From contig DDFJ01000004.1 in NCBI GenBank assembly GCA_002337125.1, positions 2,762,134 to 2,826,133 of the forward strand: 64,000 bases of DNA, written 5' to 3'. Below, in pieces: positions 1 through 8,025 of this stretch. This DNA is from Chitinophagaceae bacterium UBA1931 (GTDB lineage Bacteria > Bacteroidota > Bacteroidia > Chitinophagales > Chitinophagaceae). A model generated the notes under the pieces. It ran no database searches. It was not told where the DNA came from and saw nothing but the letters and a program-made list of their open reading frames with translations. Numbering within the stretch: position 1 is the stretch's first letter; every line of letters starts with the position of its first letter. The translations under genes and the position numbers were made by a program.

Positions 1-1
1 T

Positions 2-958
2 CAGCAACTGGATGAAGAACCTCCTTATCATATTGTAACACCTGCCATGCATAAAAGCAAGGAAGATGTTGCAAGGTTATTTTCAAATAAGCTGGGTACT
101 GATCCTAAAGCAACTCCTGAAGAGTTAACATTAACAGCAAGAAAAATTCTGCGTGAAAAATATGTGCAGGCAGAAGTTGGTGTTACAGGAGCCAATTTTA
201 TTTTGGCCGATGTTGGAGGTGTTGCTGTTACAGAAAATGAAGGCAATGCAAGATTGAGTTGTGCATTCCCAAAAACACATATTGTAGTTGTTGGTATTGA
301 AAAAATGTTGCCGAGTATCAGTGATCTTGGTTTGTTCTGGCCACTGCTTGCAACGTTTGGTACAGGTCAGTTTGTTACTGTTTATAACAATATAATTCTT
401 GGTCCGAAACAACCCGGTGAAGTTGATGGCCCTGAAGAAATGTATGTGATTTTGCTTGACAATGGCCGCACGAACTTGCTGAAGAATCCTGCAGTAAGAG
501 AATCGTTGTATTGCATACGTTGCGGTGCATGTTTAAATGCATGTCCTGTTTATAAAAATGTTGGTGGTCATAGTTATGGAACAACATACAGTGGCCCCAT
601 TGGAAAAGTAATTACGCCGCATCTGCGTGGCATGGAAGAATTTAAACATTTGAGTTTTGCTTCTTCCTTGTGTGGTAACTGTACAGAAGTTTGTCCTGTT
701 AGAATTAATCTGCACGAACTGCTGTTAGAAAACCGGCACGAAGCAGTTGATCAGGGATATTCATCTTTTGGGGAGCGGGTTGCCTGGAAAGTATGGAAAC
801 AGGCTTGCCTCAACCGTAAGATGATGAATATGGGCAACAGCAAAATCAAAAACTGGATGATCAGCAACTTTGGTAAAGAATGGACAAGGCATCGTGGTGA
901 TATGAAGTTTCCTGAAAAAACATTCAACCAGCTTTGGCGTGAAAAGAATGGCAAGTAA
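2..958 (+). CDS. lutB: Lactate utilization iron-sulfur protein LutB, 5'-truncated
   Basis: This is the C-terminal part of a LutB-type protein, a subunit of the LutABC system that oxidises L-lactate in the cytoplasm. The frame is open to the window edge, so 318 residues are visible of a family that usually has about 460-480. The LUD domain fills the first half. A ferredoxin-type cluster follows near visible residues 171-181 (CIRCGACLNACPVY), with a second Cys group near 224-231 (CGNCTEVCP), as expected for two 4Fe-4S clusters. An in-frame ATG at 47 lies inside the conserved domain and is not the real start. A separate LUD-domain gene, possibly the LutC partner, lies 23 kb away at 24532. The next gene starts 8 bases after the stop. 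Confidence 0.9.
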   Translation, partial: QQLDEEPPYHIVTPAMHKSKEDVARLFSNKLGTDPKATPEELTLTARKILREKYVQAEVGVTGANFILADVGGVAVTENEGNARLSCAFPKTHIVVVGIEKMLPSISDLGLFWPLLATFGTGQFVTVYNNIILGPKQPGEVDGPEEMYVILLDNGRTNLLKNPAVRESLYCIRCGACLNACPVYKNVGGHSYGTTYSGPIGKVITPHLRGMEEFKHLSFASSLCGNCTEVCPVRINLHELLLENRHEAVDQGYSSFGERVAWKVWKQACLNRKMMNMGNSKIKNWMISNFGKEWTRHRGDMKFPEKTFNQLWREKNGK

Positions 959-966
959 ATTCTTCA

Positions 967-2283
967 ATGCTTATTTACACACCCAACATAACAGCACGTA
1001 TCAGGTATATCCTTGATTATTTCAATGAAAAATTGTTGTGGCAGGCAGAGTTAACTGATGATGCGGAATATTTTGCTTCGTATAAAAACCAAAAGCTGAA
1101 TTATTCGGATGAGCGCATTGACGCAGCCGAATTATATATCAAACCTGCAGGGTTACTTCATGAAACAGGTTTACGCAAACAGTTTATTGAATGCTTTGAC
1201 TGGAAGAATGTAAAAGCATTTTACAAGGCAGATGATGATTTTGGTTTCGATATTTTTTCTGCCAGCTTTTATCTTATTACACGTTACGAAGAATATCTTG
1301 AACATGAGCCAGATGAATATGGAAGATATGCTCACTGGAATTCATTGGCATGGAAAGAAGGTTTTCTGCAAAAGCCATTGATTGATACCTGGCTTTTACA
1401 TTTTGTGGAAGTATTGAAATCTAAGTTCTCTGATTTTAAACTTCAAACTTCAAACTTCAAATTTCTTCCAACCTACGATATAGACATTGCCTGGAGTTAT
1501 AAACACAAAGGACTGTGGCGAAGCATTGCAGCATCAATTAAAAATCCCAAAAGCATTTCACATCGGATAAAAGTTATGCAGGGAAAAGAAAAAGATCCGT
1601 TTGACAGTTATGAGTGGATGAATGAACTGCACAAGCAACATGAGCTGAAGCCTGTTTATTTTTTCCTGTTGGCTGAAGAAAACAGCAGGTACGATAAAAA
1701 TATTCTGCCGAAGCAAAAGGCTTTGCAGCAGTTGGTTTATTCAACAGCTCAGCAATATTCCATCGGGCTGCATCCTTCAACAAAAAGTAATGTGATCAAG
1801 GAAATGTTGTTGAAAGAAAAGCAATCGCTTGAAACGATCAGTAAACAAACAATCAAACTGACACGTCATCATTATATTTTATTTCATCTGCCACATTCTT
1901 ACCGTGAATTAATTAATGCAGGTTTTACAGATGATTACAGTATGGGTTACGGAACGGTAAACGGATTCCGTGCATCTACTTCTCATTCTTATTTGTGGTA
2001 CGATCTTGAAAAAGAAGAATCAACTGCATTGCGTATTCATCCGTATGCATACATGGAAGCAAACTCGTTTTATGAATTGCATCAATCTGCACAGGAAGCT
2101 TTAGCTGAAATGCTGCAGTTGTGCAATGAAGTAAAAAAAGTAAACGGAACATTCATCTCCATTTACCATAATCACTTCCTCGGCACAGATGAAATGTTTA
2201 AAGGCTGGAAAGAAATGTATGAAGAGTTTGTAAATGAAATAGCGCCTGTTGTTGAATTAAAGAGTCAAGAAGATTATCTCTGA
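967..2283 (+). CDS. Polysaccharide deacetylase family protein (DUF7033-like)
   Basis: This 438-residue protein resembles the Bacteroidota polysaccharide-deacetylase-like family. The N-terminal half is a DUF7033-like region with a DIFSASFYLITRYEEY block. The second half begins with an LPTYDIDIAWSY block, equivalent to the metal-binding TFDDD motif of NodB-type enzymes, and later has GLHPS and IYHNHFLG blocks with candidate metal-binding histidines. No signal peptide is apparent, so it probably acts in the cytoplasm; its substrate cannot be told. It starts 8 bases after lutB and may be co-transcribed with it. Between the two halves lies a run of heptamer repeats encoding KLQTSNFKF, which looks like an inserted linker. 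The family call is fairly firm; deacetylase activity is inferred. Confidence 0.7.
   Translation: MLIYTPNITARIRYILDYFNEKLLWQAELTDDAEYFASYKNQKLNYSDERIDAAELYIKPAGLLHETGLRKQFIECFDWKNVKAFYKADDDFGFDIFSASFYLITRYEEYLEHEPDEYGRYAHWNSLAWKEGFLQKPLIDTWLLHFVEVLKSKFSDFKLQTSNFKFLPTYDIDIAWSYKHKGLWRSIAASIKNPKSISHRIKVMQGKEKDPFDSYEWMNELHKQHELKPVYFFLLAEENSRYDKNILPKQKALQQLVYSTAQQYSIGLHPSTKSNVIKEMLLKEKQSLETISKQTIKLTRHHYILFHLPHSYRELINAGFTDDYSMGYGTVNGFRASTSHSYLWYDLEKEESTALRIHPYAYMEANSFYELHQSAQEALAEMLQLCNEVKKVNGTFISIYHNHFLGTDEMFKGWKEMYEEFVNEIAPVVELKSQEDYL
1438..1464 (+). repeat. In-frame heptamer tandem repeat (AAACTTC x3)
   Basis: Three exact copies of AAACTTC (1438-1458) are followed by a partial fourth. The tract encodes part of KLQTSNFKF in the linker before the catalytic half of the deacetylase-like gene. 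Because the unit is 7 bases, gain or loss of one copy would shift the frame. Confidence 0.8.
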
Positions 2284-2290
2284 AAACTGA

Positions 2291-3031
2291 TCAGGTATTT
2301 TCATTCTTTGATCCTTCGAGCATCTGCATCATTGTTTGCATTTCGGGCTCACTTAAATATCTCCATTTTCCAACAGGAAGATTTCCCAATTGTATATGCA
2401 TGATGCGTATACGTCTTAAACTGATGACTTCGTAACCAAACACTTCACACATGCGGCGTATCTGCCTGTTTAATCCTTGTGTAAGAATAATGGAAAAGGT
2501 TTTGCCGCTTAGTTGCCGCACTTTGCAGGGAAGGGTAGTGGTATTGAGTATATGAACACCCTTGCTCATTTTTGCAGCAAAGTCGGGAGTGAGTTTTTTA
2601 TTGACAGTAACAATGTATTCTTTTTCGTGCTCATTGCCTGCACGTAAAATTTTATTGACGATATCTCCATTGTTGGTTAAGAAAATCAACCCTTCCGAAT
2701 CTTTATCTAACCTTCCGATTGGAAAAATTCGTTTCGGATGATTGATGTAACGGATGATATTGGTTCTGTCTTTTTCATCGGTTGTGGAAGTAATGTTGAG
2801 CGGCTTGTTAAAAGCCATAATAAACATATCGCTCTTTGCTGAACGTTTCACTTTCAGTAATTCATCATCAATATAAATTTTGTCAGATGCTGAAACTCTT
2901 GTGCCGGAAAGAGCAATGTTACCATTCACAGCAACACGTGCCTGCTCAATTAATTTATCTGCTTCACGCCGGCTGCAGTAGCCGGTTGAGCTGATGAATT
3001 TATTTAAACTGATTTTTTCTTCCTGCGCCAT
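2291..3031 (-). CDS. rluF: RluF-type 23S rRNA pseudouridine synthase
   Basis: This 246-residue enzyme of the RsuA/RluB/RluE/RluF family isomerises uridine to pseudouridine in ribosomal RNA. An S4 RNA-binding domain covers about residues 6-60, with NKFISSTGYCSRREAD at its start. The catalytic block GRLDKDSEGL is at about 107-116 with the nucleophile Asp109, and GLNRQIRRMCEVFGYEV follows near 185. RluF (U2604) is the closest fit by overall pattern, but RluB or RsuA specificity cannot be excluded from sequence alone. It converges on the deacetylase gene, with only 7 bases between the two stops. The ATG at 3031 begins MAQEEKISLNKF and is a natural start. Confidence 0.85.
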   Translation of the reverse strand: MAQEEKISLNKFISSTGYCSRREADKLIEQARVAVNGNIALSGTRVSASDKIYIDDELLKVKRSAKSDMFIMAFNKPLNITSTTDEKDRTNIIRYINHPKRIFPIGRLDKDSEGLIFLTNNGDIVNKILRAGNEHEKEYIVTVNKKLTPDFAAKMSKGVHILNTTTLPCKVRQLSGKTFSIILTQGLNRQIRRMCEVFGYEVISLRRIRIMHIQLGNLPVGKWRYLSEPEMQTMMQMLEGSKNENT

Positions 3032-3051
3032 AAGTGTAAATGTAAACCGAA

Positions 3052-4056
3052 TTAATTATCCAAAGCTTCTCTTTGTTCATCGGCTGTACGGCGAAATGCT
3101 TTGTTTACAAGATAAACTCCCAGCAACGTAATTAAGCCGCCAACGACAAGTGTTATTGTCAATCGTTCATCAAAAATCCATGAGCCAAGTAATACGGCAA
3201 CAACAGGATTGATATAAGCGTAAATACTTGCCTGTTCAGTTGGCAAATTTTGCAATGCATACAGGTAACAGATGAATGCGATTACTGAACCAAATAATAC
3301 CAGGTAGCCGATTGCCATCCATGCATTGACAGGTATTTCAGTAAACGGAACAAAATTTTTATTGAATGATGAAACACTTAATAATGTTATTCCTGCAATC
3401 ACCATTTGAATTCCTAGACCAAAGTATGGATTAAATTCAGATGCATGTTTTTTGGTGTAGATAGAACCAAATGCCCATGTCCATGTTGCAGTTAATGAAA
3501 TCAGCACACCAAAACGAAAATCAGGATTGAAAAAATCCTGCAGGTGCTCATAAAAAATGACACATACACCTGCAAAGCCAATCATTAAACCAAGCACAGC
3601 TTTTACAGGAATTTTTTCTTTTGGTGCAAACAGGCTGATGATAACTAACCAGAGCGGAAAGATGGCACTGATGATTGCTCCAAGTCCTGAAGAAATATAT
3701 TTCAATCCCCATGTGCTGAATCCGTTACTGAAAATAAAATTGAGTGCAGATAAAACAAGAAGCGGAAGAATGTCTTTTTTCTTTGGCCAGCTTGCACCTT
3801 TCAATACAAAGAAGATGATGTAAAACGTTCCGCCAACTAATTGACGCATGCCTGCAAGTTGAATTGCAGGCATGTGTTTTACACCTTCTTTTGATGCAAG
3901 CCAGGTAGTACCCCATAAAAAACAAACTACAGCAAGTGCAAAAATCGCTTTAGCTCTTGTTCCTTTTTGCCGGATGGTTAAAGGATTCAGTACCGATAAG
4001 TTTTTAATTGTATCAGTAGAAGCTGTAATTGTTTTTTTGAGATATTTTTTAGGCAT
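3052..4056 (-). CDS. EamA/DMT-family inner-membrane transporter
   Basis: This 334-residue protein belongs to the drug/metabolite transporter superfamily, with two EamA repeats and about ten hydrophobic segments. The first repeat starts at AIFALAVVCFLWGTTWLASKEG and the second around SLTATWTWAFGSIYTKKH. The substrate is unknown. The chosen ATG at 4056 starts MPKKYLKK and overlaps by one base the TAA that ends a duplicated piece of purH (TAATG). The same TAATG junction occurs at 4316 after the real purH, so translational coupling to purH was probably the original arrangement. The frame also runs back to 4113, but those 19 codons come from purH sequence read in another frame. The first 131 bases of the gene lie inside copy 1 of the 260-bp duplication. 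Confidence 0.88.
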   Translation of the reverse strand: MPKKYLKKTITASTDTIKNLSVLNPLTIRQKGTRAKAIFALAVVCFLWGTTWLASKEGVKHMPAIQLAGMRQLVGGTFYIIFFVLKGASWPKKKDILPLLVLSALNFIFSNGFSTWGLKYISSGLGAIISAIFPLWLVIISLFAPKEKIPVKAVLGLMIGFAGVCVIFYEHLQDFFNPDFRFGVLISLTATWTWAFGSIYTKKHASEFNPYFGLGIQMVIAGITLLSVSSFNKNFVPFTEIPVNAWMAIGYLVLFGSVIAFICYLYALQNLPTEQASIYAYINPVVAVLLGSWIFDERLTITLVVGGLITLLGVYLVNKAFRRTADEQREALDN

Positions 4057-4446
4057 TAGTGTTTGAAGTGTCTCATTCCAGTTATCACCATTGCAAGATT
4101 GTTTTGCTTGCAATACTCAATGGAATCATTATCACGGATTGATCCGCCGGGCTGAATATATGCTTCAATCCCTGCTGCATGACCTACTACAGCAAGTGCA
4201 AAAATCGCTTTAGCTCTTGTTCCTTTTTGCCGGATGGTTAAAGGATTCAGTACCGATAAGTTTTTAATTGTATCAGTAGAAGCTGTAATTGTTTTTTTGA
4301 GATATTTTTTAGGCATTAGTGTTTGAAGTGTCTCATTCCAGTTATCACCATTGCAAGATTGTTTTGCTTGCAATACTCAATGGAATCATTATCACGGATT
4401 GATCCGCCGGGCTGAATATATGCTTCAATCCCTGCTGCATGACCTA
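3926..4446. repeat. Exact 260-bp tandem duplication across the purH/eamA junction
   Basis: Bases 3926-4186 and 4186-4446 are identical, giving a period of 260 with one shared base. I compared the two copies block by block and found no difference. The unit holds the first 131 bases of the transporter gene and about the last 130 bases of purH. Both full genes survive: purH uses the 4186-4446 copy for its end, and the transporter uses the 3926-4186 copy for its start. Perfect identity means either a very recent duplication or an assembly artefact. Confidence 0.95.
4056..4316 (-). pseudogene. Chimeric 86-codon ORF: EamA N-terminus fused to PurH C-terminus
   Basis: This frame was created by the tandem duplication. 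It starts at the ATG overlapping the purH stop at 4316, encodes the first 44 residues of the EamA transporter, then continues in frame into the last 42 residues of PurH (from GHAAGIEAY to the terminal MRHFKH), and stops at 4056 where the intact transporter starts. Both ends keep the TAATG stop/start overlap, so ribosomes could be passed from purH through the chimera to the transporter. It contains no complete domain and is unlikely to have its own function. Confidence 0.75.
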
Positions 4447-5818
4447 ACTGCACACAATCATTAAACGGAAAGAATGCATCGCTGGCCATTACTGCACCAT
4501 TCAAATCAAAATTGAATTGTTTTGCTTTTTCAACTGCCTGGCGAAGCGAATCAATACGGCTTGTTTGTCCGCAACCTTTACCAACAAGTTGTTTATTCTT
4601 AATTAATGCAATGGCATTTGATTTTAAATGCTTGCACACAATGTTTGCAAATTTCAGATCATCTTTTTCAGCATCGGTTGTTTCCCTGCCGCCAGTTTCT
4701 TTCCATTCAGTATAGTTGCCTTCATCAGTTCCCTGAACAAGCACACCGTTGAGTAATGATTTGAATTGTTCTTTTGCATTTGGTTGTTGTTTTAGCTGGA
4801 GAAGAATGCGGTTCTTCTTTGATTTTAAAACAGTCAGTGCTTCTTCTGAAAAAGAAGGAGCAATTAACACTTCAAAGAAAATTTCATTGATGGCATCAGC
4901 AGTTGCTTTATCAATTTCGCCATTGCAAACCAGAACACCACCAAATGCACTTTCAGGATCACCCGCAAGAGCAGCATCCCAGCTTTCTTTTACGGTTGCA
5001 CGTTGGGCAACACCACACACATTGGTATGTTTGATTATGGCAAAAGTTGTATCTGTAAATTCCCTGATAATTTGTACAGCAGCATCAACGTCCACAAGGT
5101 TGTTGTAGCTTAATTCTTTTCCGTTTAACTGAGCAAACAATTCATTGAGGTTGCCAAAGAAACGTGCACTCTGATGAGGGTTCTCACCATAACGCATAAT
5201 TTTTTCTTCTTTGTTGAAAGGTGTTTCAACAGCTGATTGATGGAAGTAATTGCTGATGGCAGTATCGTAAGCTGTGCAGACATCAAATGCTTTAATGGCA
5301 AGTGAACGACGTTGTTCATAATTTGTTTCACCATTCTGATTACGCAGTATTTCTTCCAGCACAGCATATTCTTTCTTCGCAGCCAACACAACCACGTCTT
5401 TATGATTTTTTGCTGCAGCACGGATCATGGATGGTCCGCCAATATCGATTTTTTCAATGATTGCTTTTTCATCTGTTGTAGATGCAACAGTTTCTTCAAA
5501 CGGGTATAAGTCAACAATCACAAGGTCAATTTCTGGAATGTTGAATTGTTTCATTTCGCTCACATGCTGTTCATCATCTCTTTTACCAAGAATTCCTCCG
5601 AAAACTGAAGGATGCAATGTTTTCACTCTGCCACCCAGAATAGACGGGTAGGTTGTGAGTTGCTCAACAGGCACAACAGGTACGCCGAGTTTTTCAATAA
5701 ACTGCTGGGTGCCGCCGGTTGAATAAATGGTTACATTTTGTTCGTTGAGAAGTTTAACTAAAGAGTCAAGACCATCTTTGTAAAAAACAGAGATGAGCGC
5801 CGATTGAATTTTCTTCAT
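4316..5818 (-). CDS. purH: Bifunctional AICAR formyltransferase / IMP cyclohydrolase PurH
   Basis: PurH performs the last two steps of de novo IMP synthesis: formylation of AICAR with 10-formyl-THF, then ring closure. The 500-residue product is slightly shorter than the E. coli enzyme. The N-terminal MGS-like cyclohydrolase domain shows STGGTQQFIEKLGVPVV and GGRVKTLHPSVFGGIL. The formyltransferase part shows the KHTN block and, at the C-terminus, QPGGSIRDNDSIEYC. I chose the ATG at 5818 (MKKIQSALISVFYKDG), which matches the family start; a TTG nine codons upstream is less likely. The final 43 codons lie in the 260-bp duplication. A good promoter sits about 105 bases upstream, overlapping the end of comEC. 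Confidence 0.95.
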   Translation of the reverse strand: MKKIQSALISVFYKDGLDSLVKLLNEQNVTIYSTGGTQQFIEKLGVPVVPVEQLTTYPSILGGRVKTLHPSVFGGILGKRDDEQHVSEMKQFNIPEIDLVIVDLYPFEETVASTTDEKAIIEKIDIGGPSMIRAAAKNHKDVVVLAAKKEYAVLEEILRNQNGETNYEQRRSLAIKAFDVCTAYDTAISNYFHQSAVETPFNKEEKIMRYGENPHQSARFFGNLNELFAQLNGKELSYNNLVDVDAAVQIIREFTDTTFAIIKHTNVCGVAQRATVKESWDAALAGDPESAFGGVLVCNGEIDKATADAINEIFFEVLIAPSFSEEALTVLKSKKNRILLQLKQQPNAKEQFKSLLNGVLVQGTDEGNYTEWKETGGRETTDAEKDDLKFANIVCKHLKSNAIALIKNKQLVGKGCGQTSRIDSLRQAVEKAKQFNFDLNGAVMASDAFFPFNDCVQLGHAAGIEAYIQPGGSIRDNDSIEYCKQNNLAMVITGMRHFKH

Positions 5819-5922
5819 AAAAGAGGTTGATTTTTGAGCCGCCAAGACACAAAGTCGGAAAGGAACACGACGAAAAATTAGTGTTTAAGACCTGAATCTT
5901 TGCAGCGGGCTTTAACAAGCCG

Positions 5923-5953
5923 CAAAGGTACGTTTCTACAGGCTCATTACAAA
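5923..5953 (-). promoter_or_regulatory. Bacteroidota-type promoter for purH
   Basis: Read on the minus strand, TTTG (5950-5953) is followed after exactly 19 bases by TACCTTTG (5923-5930). This matches the Bacteroidota sigma-factor consensus TTTG-N19-TAnnTTTG. The upstream box lies within the last codons of comEC, so purH can be transcribed separately. It would give a leader of about 100 nt. Confidence 0.75.
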
Positions 5954-8011
5954 AGCTCCCTGCTCATTTGTGCAGAAAGAATTGATGCCGAAGCGGGCAC
6001 AATCTTTTTTCCAGAGTTCCACTTTCCACTGCGGGTTTGAACTGTCGAAGATGATTTGCTTACAATCAATTGTTTTTATGAGATTGCTGATGTACAGTTT
6101 TGGATTTTTAGAAACAATCACGACATCGGCTTTGATCCTGTTTTGCAATGAATCGAACCGGTAATTTTGGTCGATCATCAAAATATTTTTATGGTGAATT
6201 GTGAACGCTTTGTTCTCAAAAGCTGCTGATGTTTTGGGCGAATGGTAGGTGCGATAAAAAATGCGTGAAGGTTTCAAATGAAAATTTCGCAGAAACCCGT
6301 CCTGGAGCAAAACTGAATCGCCCATAAAATAATAATCAGCACCAATCATCAGATCAACTGCCTGCTGCCGGGAAAGATTGTACACCACCAGCTTGCTTTG
6401 AGTTTTTGTTTTATACAATTCAAAACTTTGTAGCAGGAAAAACATGCTCAGAAAACCTAAACTCCACTTGACCGCTTTTGTCTTTTTCTGCAATAACCAA
6501 ACGGCAGATGCTGCTATGAACAGGTAAAGCGAAATTGTTTGCAGCGGCGTATGTATGATGCCATCTGTTACTGCAAATGAAAAATGATCTGTCCATACAA
6601 TAAACTGGTTCATCCATTTCAGCAAATAACTTAAAGCAAAGCCAGTCCAGTTTGCAAGGAAAGGAACAAATGAAATAGTCATCAACAAAATTTCACCAAA
6701 CAAAATAATACTGCTTAATGGCACAGCAATAAAATTGGTGATGAAAAATAAATTAGGCGATTGATGAAAATGATACATCGCCAGTGGCAACGTTAATATC
6801 TGTGCTGAAAGTGTAACTGCATTCAATTGCCATGCTTTATCTAAAAGTTTGTTATCAAAAACAAACCAATTATAAATTGGCTTCATAAACAGTACAATAC
6901 TTAGCACGGCTGCGTATGAAAGCTGAAAGCCCACATCCCAAAGAAAAAACGGATTGTAACAAAGTAACACAAACGCTGAGGCTGCAAGACTGTTAAAAAT
7001 ATTTCCTTTTCGGCCAAGGACTTCCCCACCTGCAATAAATGAAAACATCACTGCTGAGCGAAGAACAGAAGCTCCTGCACCAGTAAGCAAACTGAATATC
7101 CATAAGAAAGCTACTGCAAGTACAGGCTTCAGCCAATTGATGCGTTTGATTTTATCAAGCGGTTTTAAAAGTATCAGCAGCAACCAATATATCAAACCAA
7201 GATGCAAACCGCTGATAGCAATGATATGTACAACACCTGTATTGCTGTATGCCTGTACAAGATCCCGGTCAAGATCATCACGGTAACCAATTAATAATGC
7301 TTCTGCAACACTTGTTTCCTGGTCGCCCTGAATATTTTTTCGCAGAGTTTGTAAAACATAATCTCTTATATGAAACATCTGCTTCCAGAATATGTTTGTT
7401 TTTATTTCTTTCACTAAAACGTATTCATTCTGTTTTAAAAAAAGTTGATGCGTTATTCCGTTAAATAAGGCGTAACGTTTATAATCAAACCCACCCGGGT
7501 TGCCCGCATTTTTAATTTCCTGTAATGGTTTGTTGATGGCAATGATGTTGCCGTACTTTAGTGATGGAGGAGTTCTATCCTTATGAAAGTAGAGGATTAA
7601 ATTGCCACTTGCTTTTTTTGTTTTACCGTTATGTTCAATTGTAACAAATTCAGCAAGTGCTTTATATGTCTTCTGTCGCTCACTTAAAGGCTCAAGTAAA
7701 CGAATCGTGACAATGTCTCCCTTTTTGTAATCATGCCCAATCCATTGCGACTGATGGTTAATTAACTTCAGCCAAACAAGTAATACACCAAAAGCAAAAC
7801 ATATAATTGTAATGCTGATGCCTGGCAGCCAGCTGTAAACAAATTTTCTTTGCTGGTTGCTGATGTTGAACAGAATAATGAATGGAATAGAAAGGAAGAA
7901 AAGAATTGCTGCTGTTTTCCAGCCCAATGAAAAATACCAACTGCAGATGATTCCTGCTGAAAGAGGAATAATGTATCGCAGAAAAGGGATGTTTTTCCAG
8001 GTGGGTATCAT
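5936..8011 (-). CDS. comEC: ComEC/Rec2-family competence membrane protein
   Basis: ComEC forms the inner-membrane channel for single-stranded DNA uptake during transformation. The 691-residue protein has several N-terminal transmembrane segments, then a DUF4131-like soluble region, then the competence domain with the signature GVVHIIAISGLHLGLIYW near residue 260 and a long series of membrane helices to about residue 520. The C-terminal 170 residues sit where other ComEC proteins carry a metallo-beta-lactamase domain, but no HxHxDH motif is present, so that hydrolase is absent or degenerate. This reduced form is common in the phylum as far as I recall. The gene is followed by purH. Confidence 0.88.
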   Translation of the reverse strand: MIPTWKNIPFLRYIIPLSAGIICSWYFSLGWKTAAILFFLSIPFIILFNISNQQRKFVYSWLPGISITIICFAFGVLLVWLKLINHQSQWIGHDYKKGDIVTIRLLEPLSERQKTYKALAEFVTIEHNGKTKKASGNLILYFHKDRTPPSLKYGNIIAINKPLQEIKNAGNPGGFDYKRYALFNGITHQLFLKQNEYVLVKEIKTNIFWKQMFHIRDYVLQTLRKNIQGDQETSVAEALLIGYRDDLDRDLVQAYSNTGVVHIIAISGLHLGLIYWLLLILLKPLDKIKRINWLKPVLAVAFLWIFSLLTGAGASVLRSAVMFSFIAGGEVLGRKGNIFNSLAASAFVLLCYNPFFLWDVGFQLSYAAVLSIVLFMKPIYNWFVFDNKLLDKAWQLNAVTLSAQILTLPLAMYHFHQSPNLFFITNFIAVPLSSIILFGEILLMTISFVPFLANWTGFALSYLLKWMNQFIVWTDHFSFAVTDGIIHTPLQTISLYLFIAASAVWLLQKKTKAVKWSLGFLSMFFLLQSFELYKTKTQSKLVVYNLSRQQAVDLMIGADYYFMGDSVLLQDGFLRNFHLKPSRIFYRTYHSPKTSAAFENKAFTIHHKNILMIDQNYRFDSLQNRIKADVVIVSKNPKLYISNLIKTIDCKQIIFDSSNPQWKVELWKKDCARFGINSFCTNEQGAFVMSL

Positions 8012-8025
8012 GTCAGCAATGTTTT

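Noticed and set aside
4056..4373. A 105-codon frame read as an independent new gene
   Set aside because: It is wholly explained by the tandem duplication and consists of partial EamA and PurH sequence; listed as a chimera instead.
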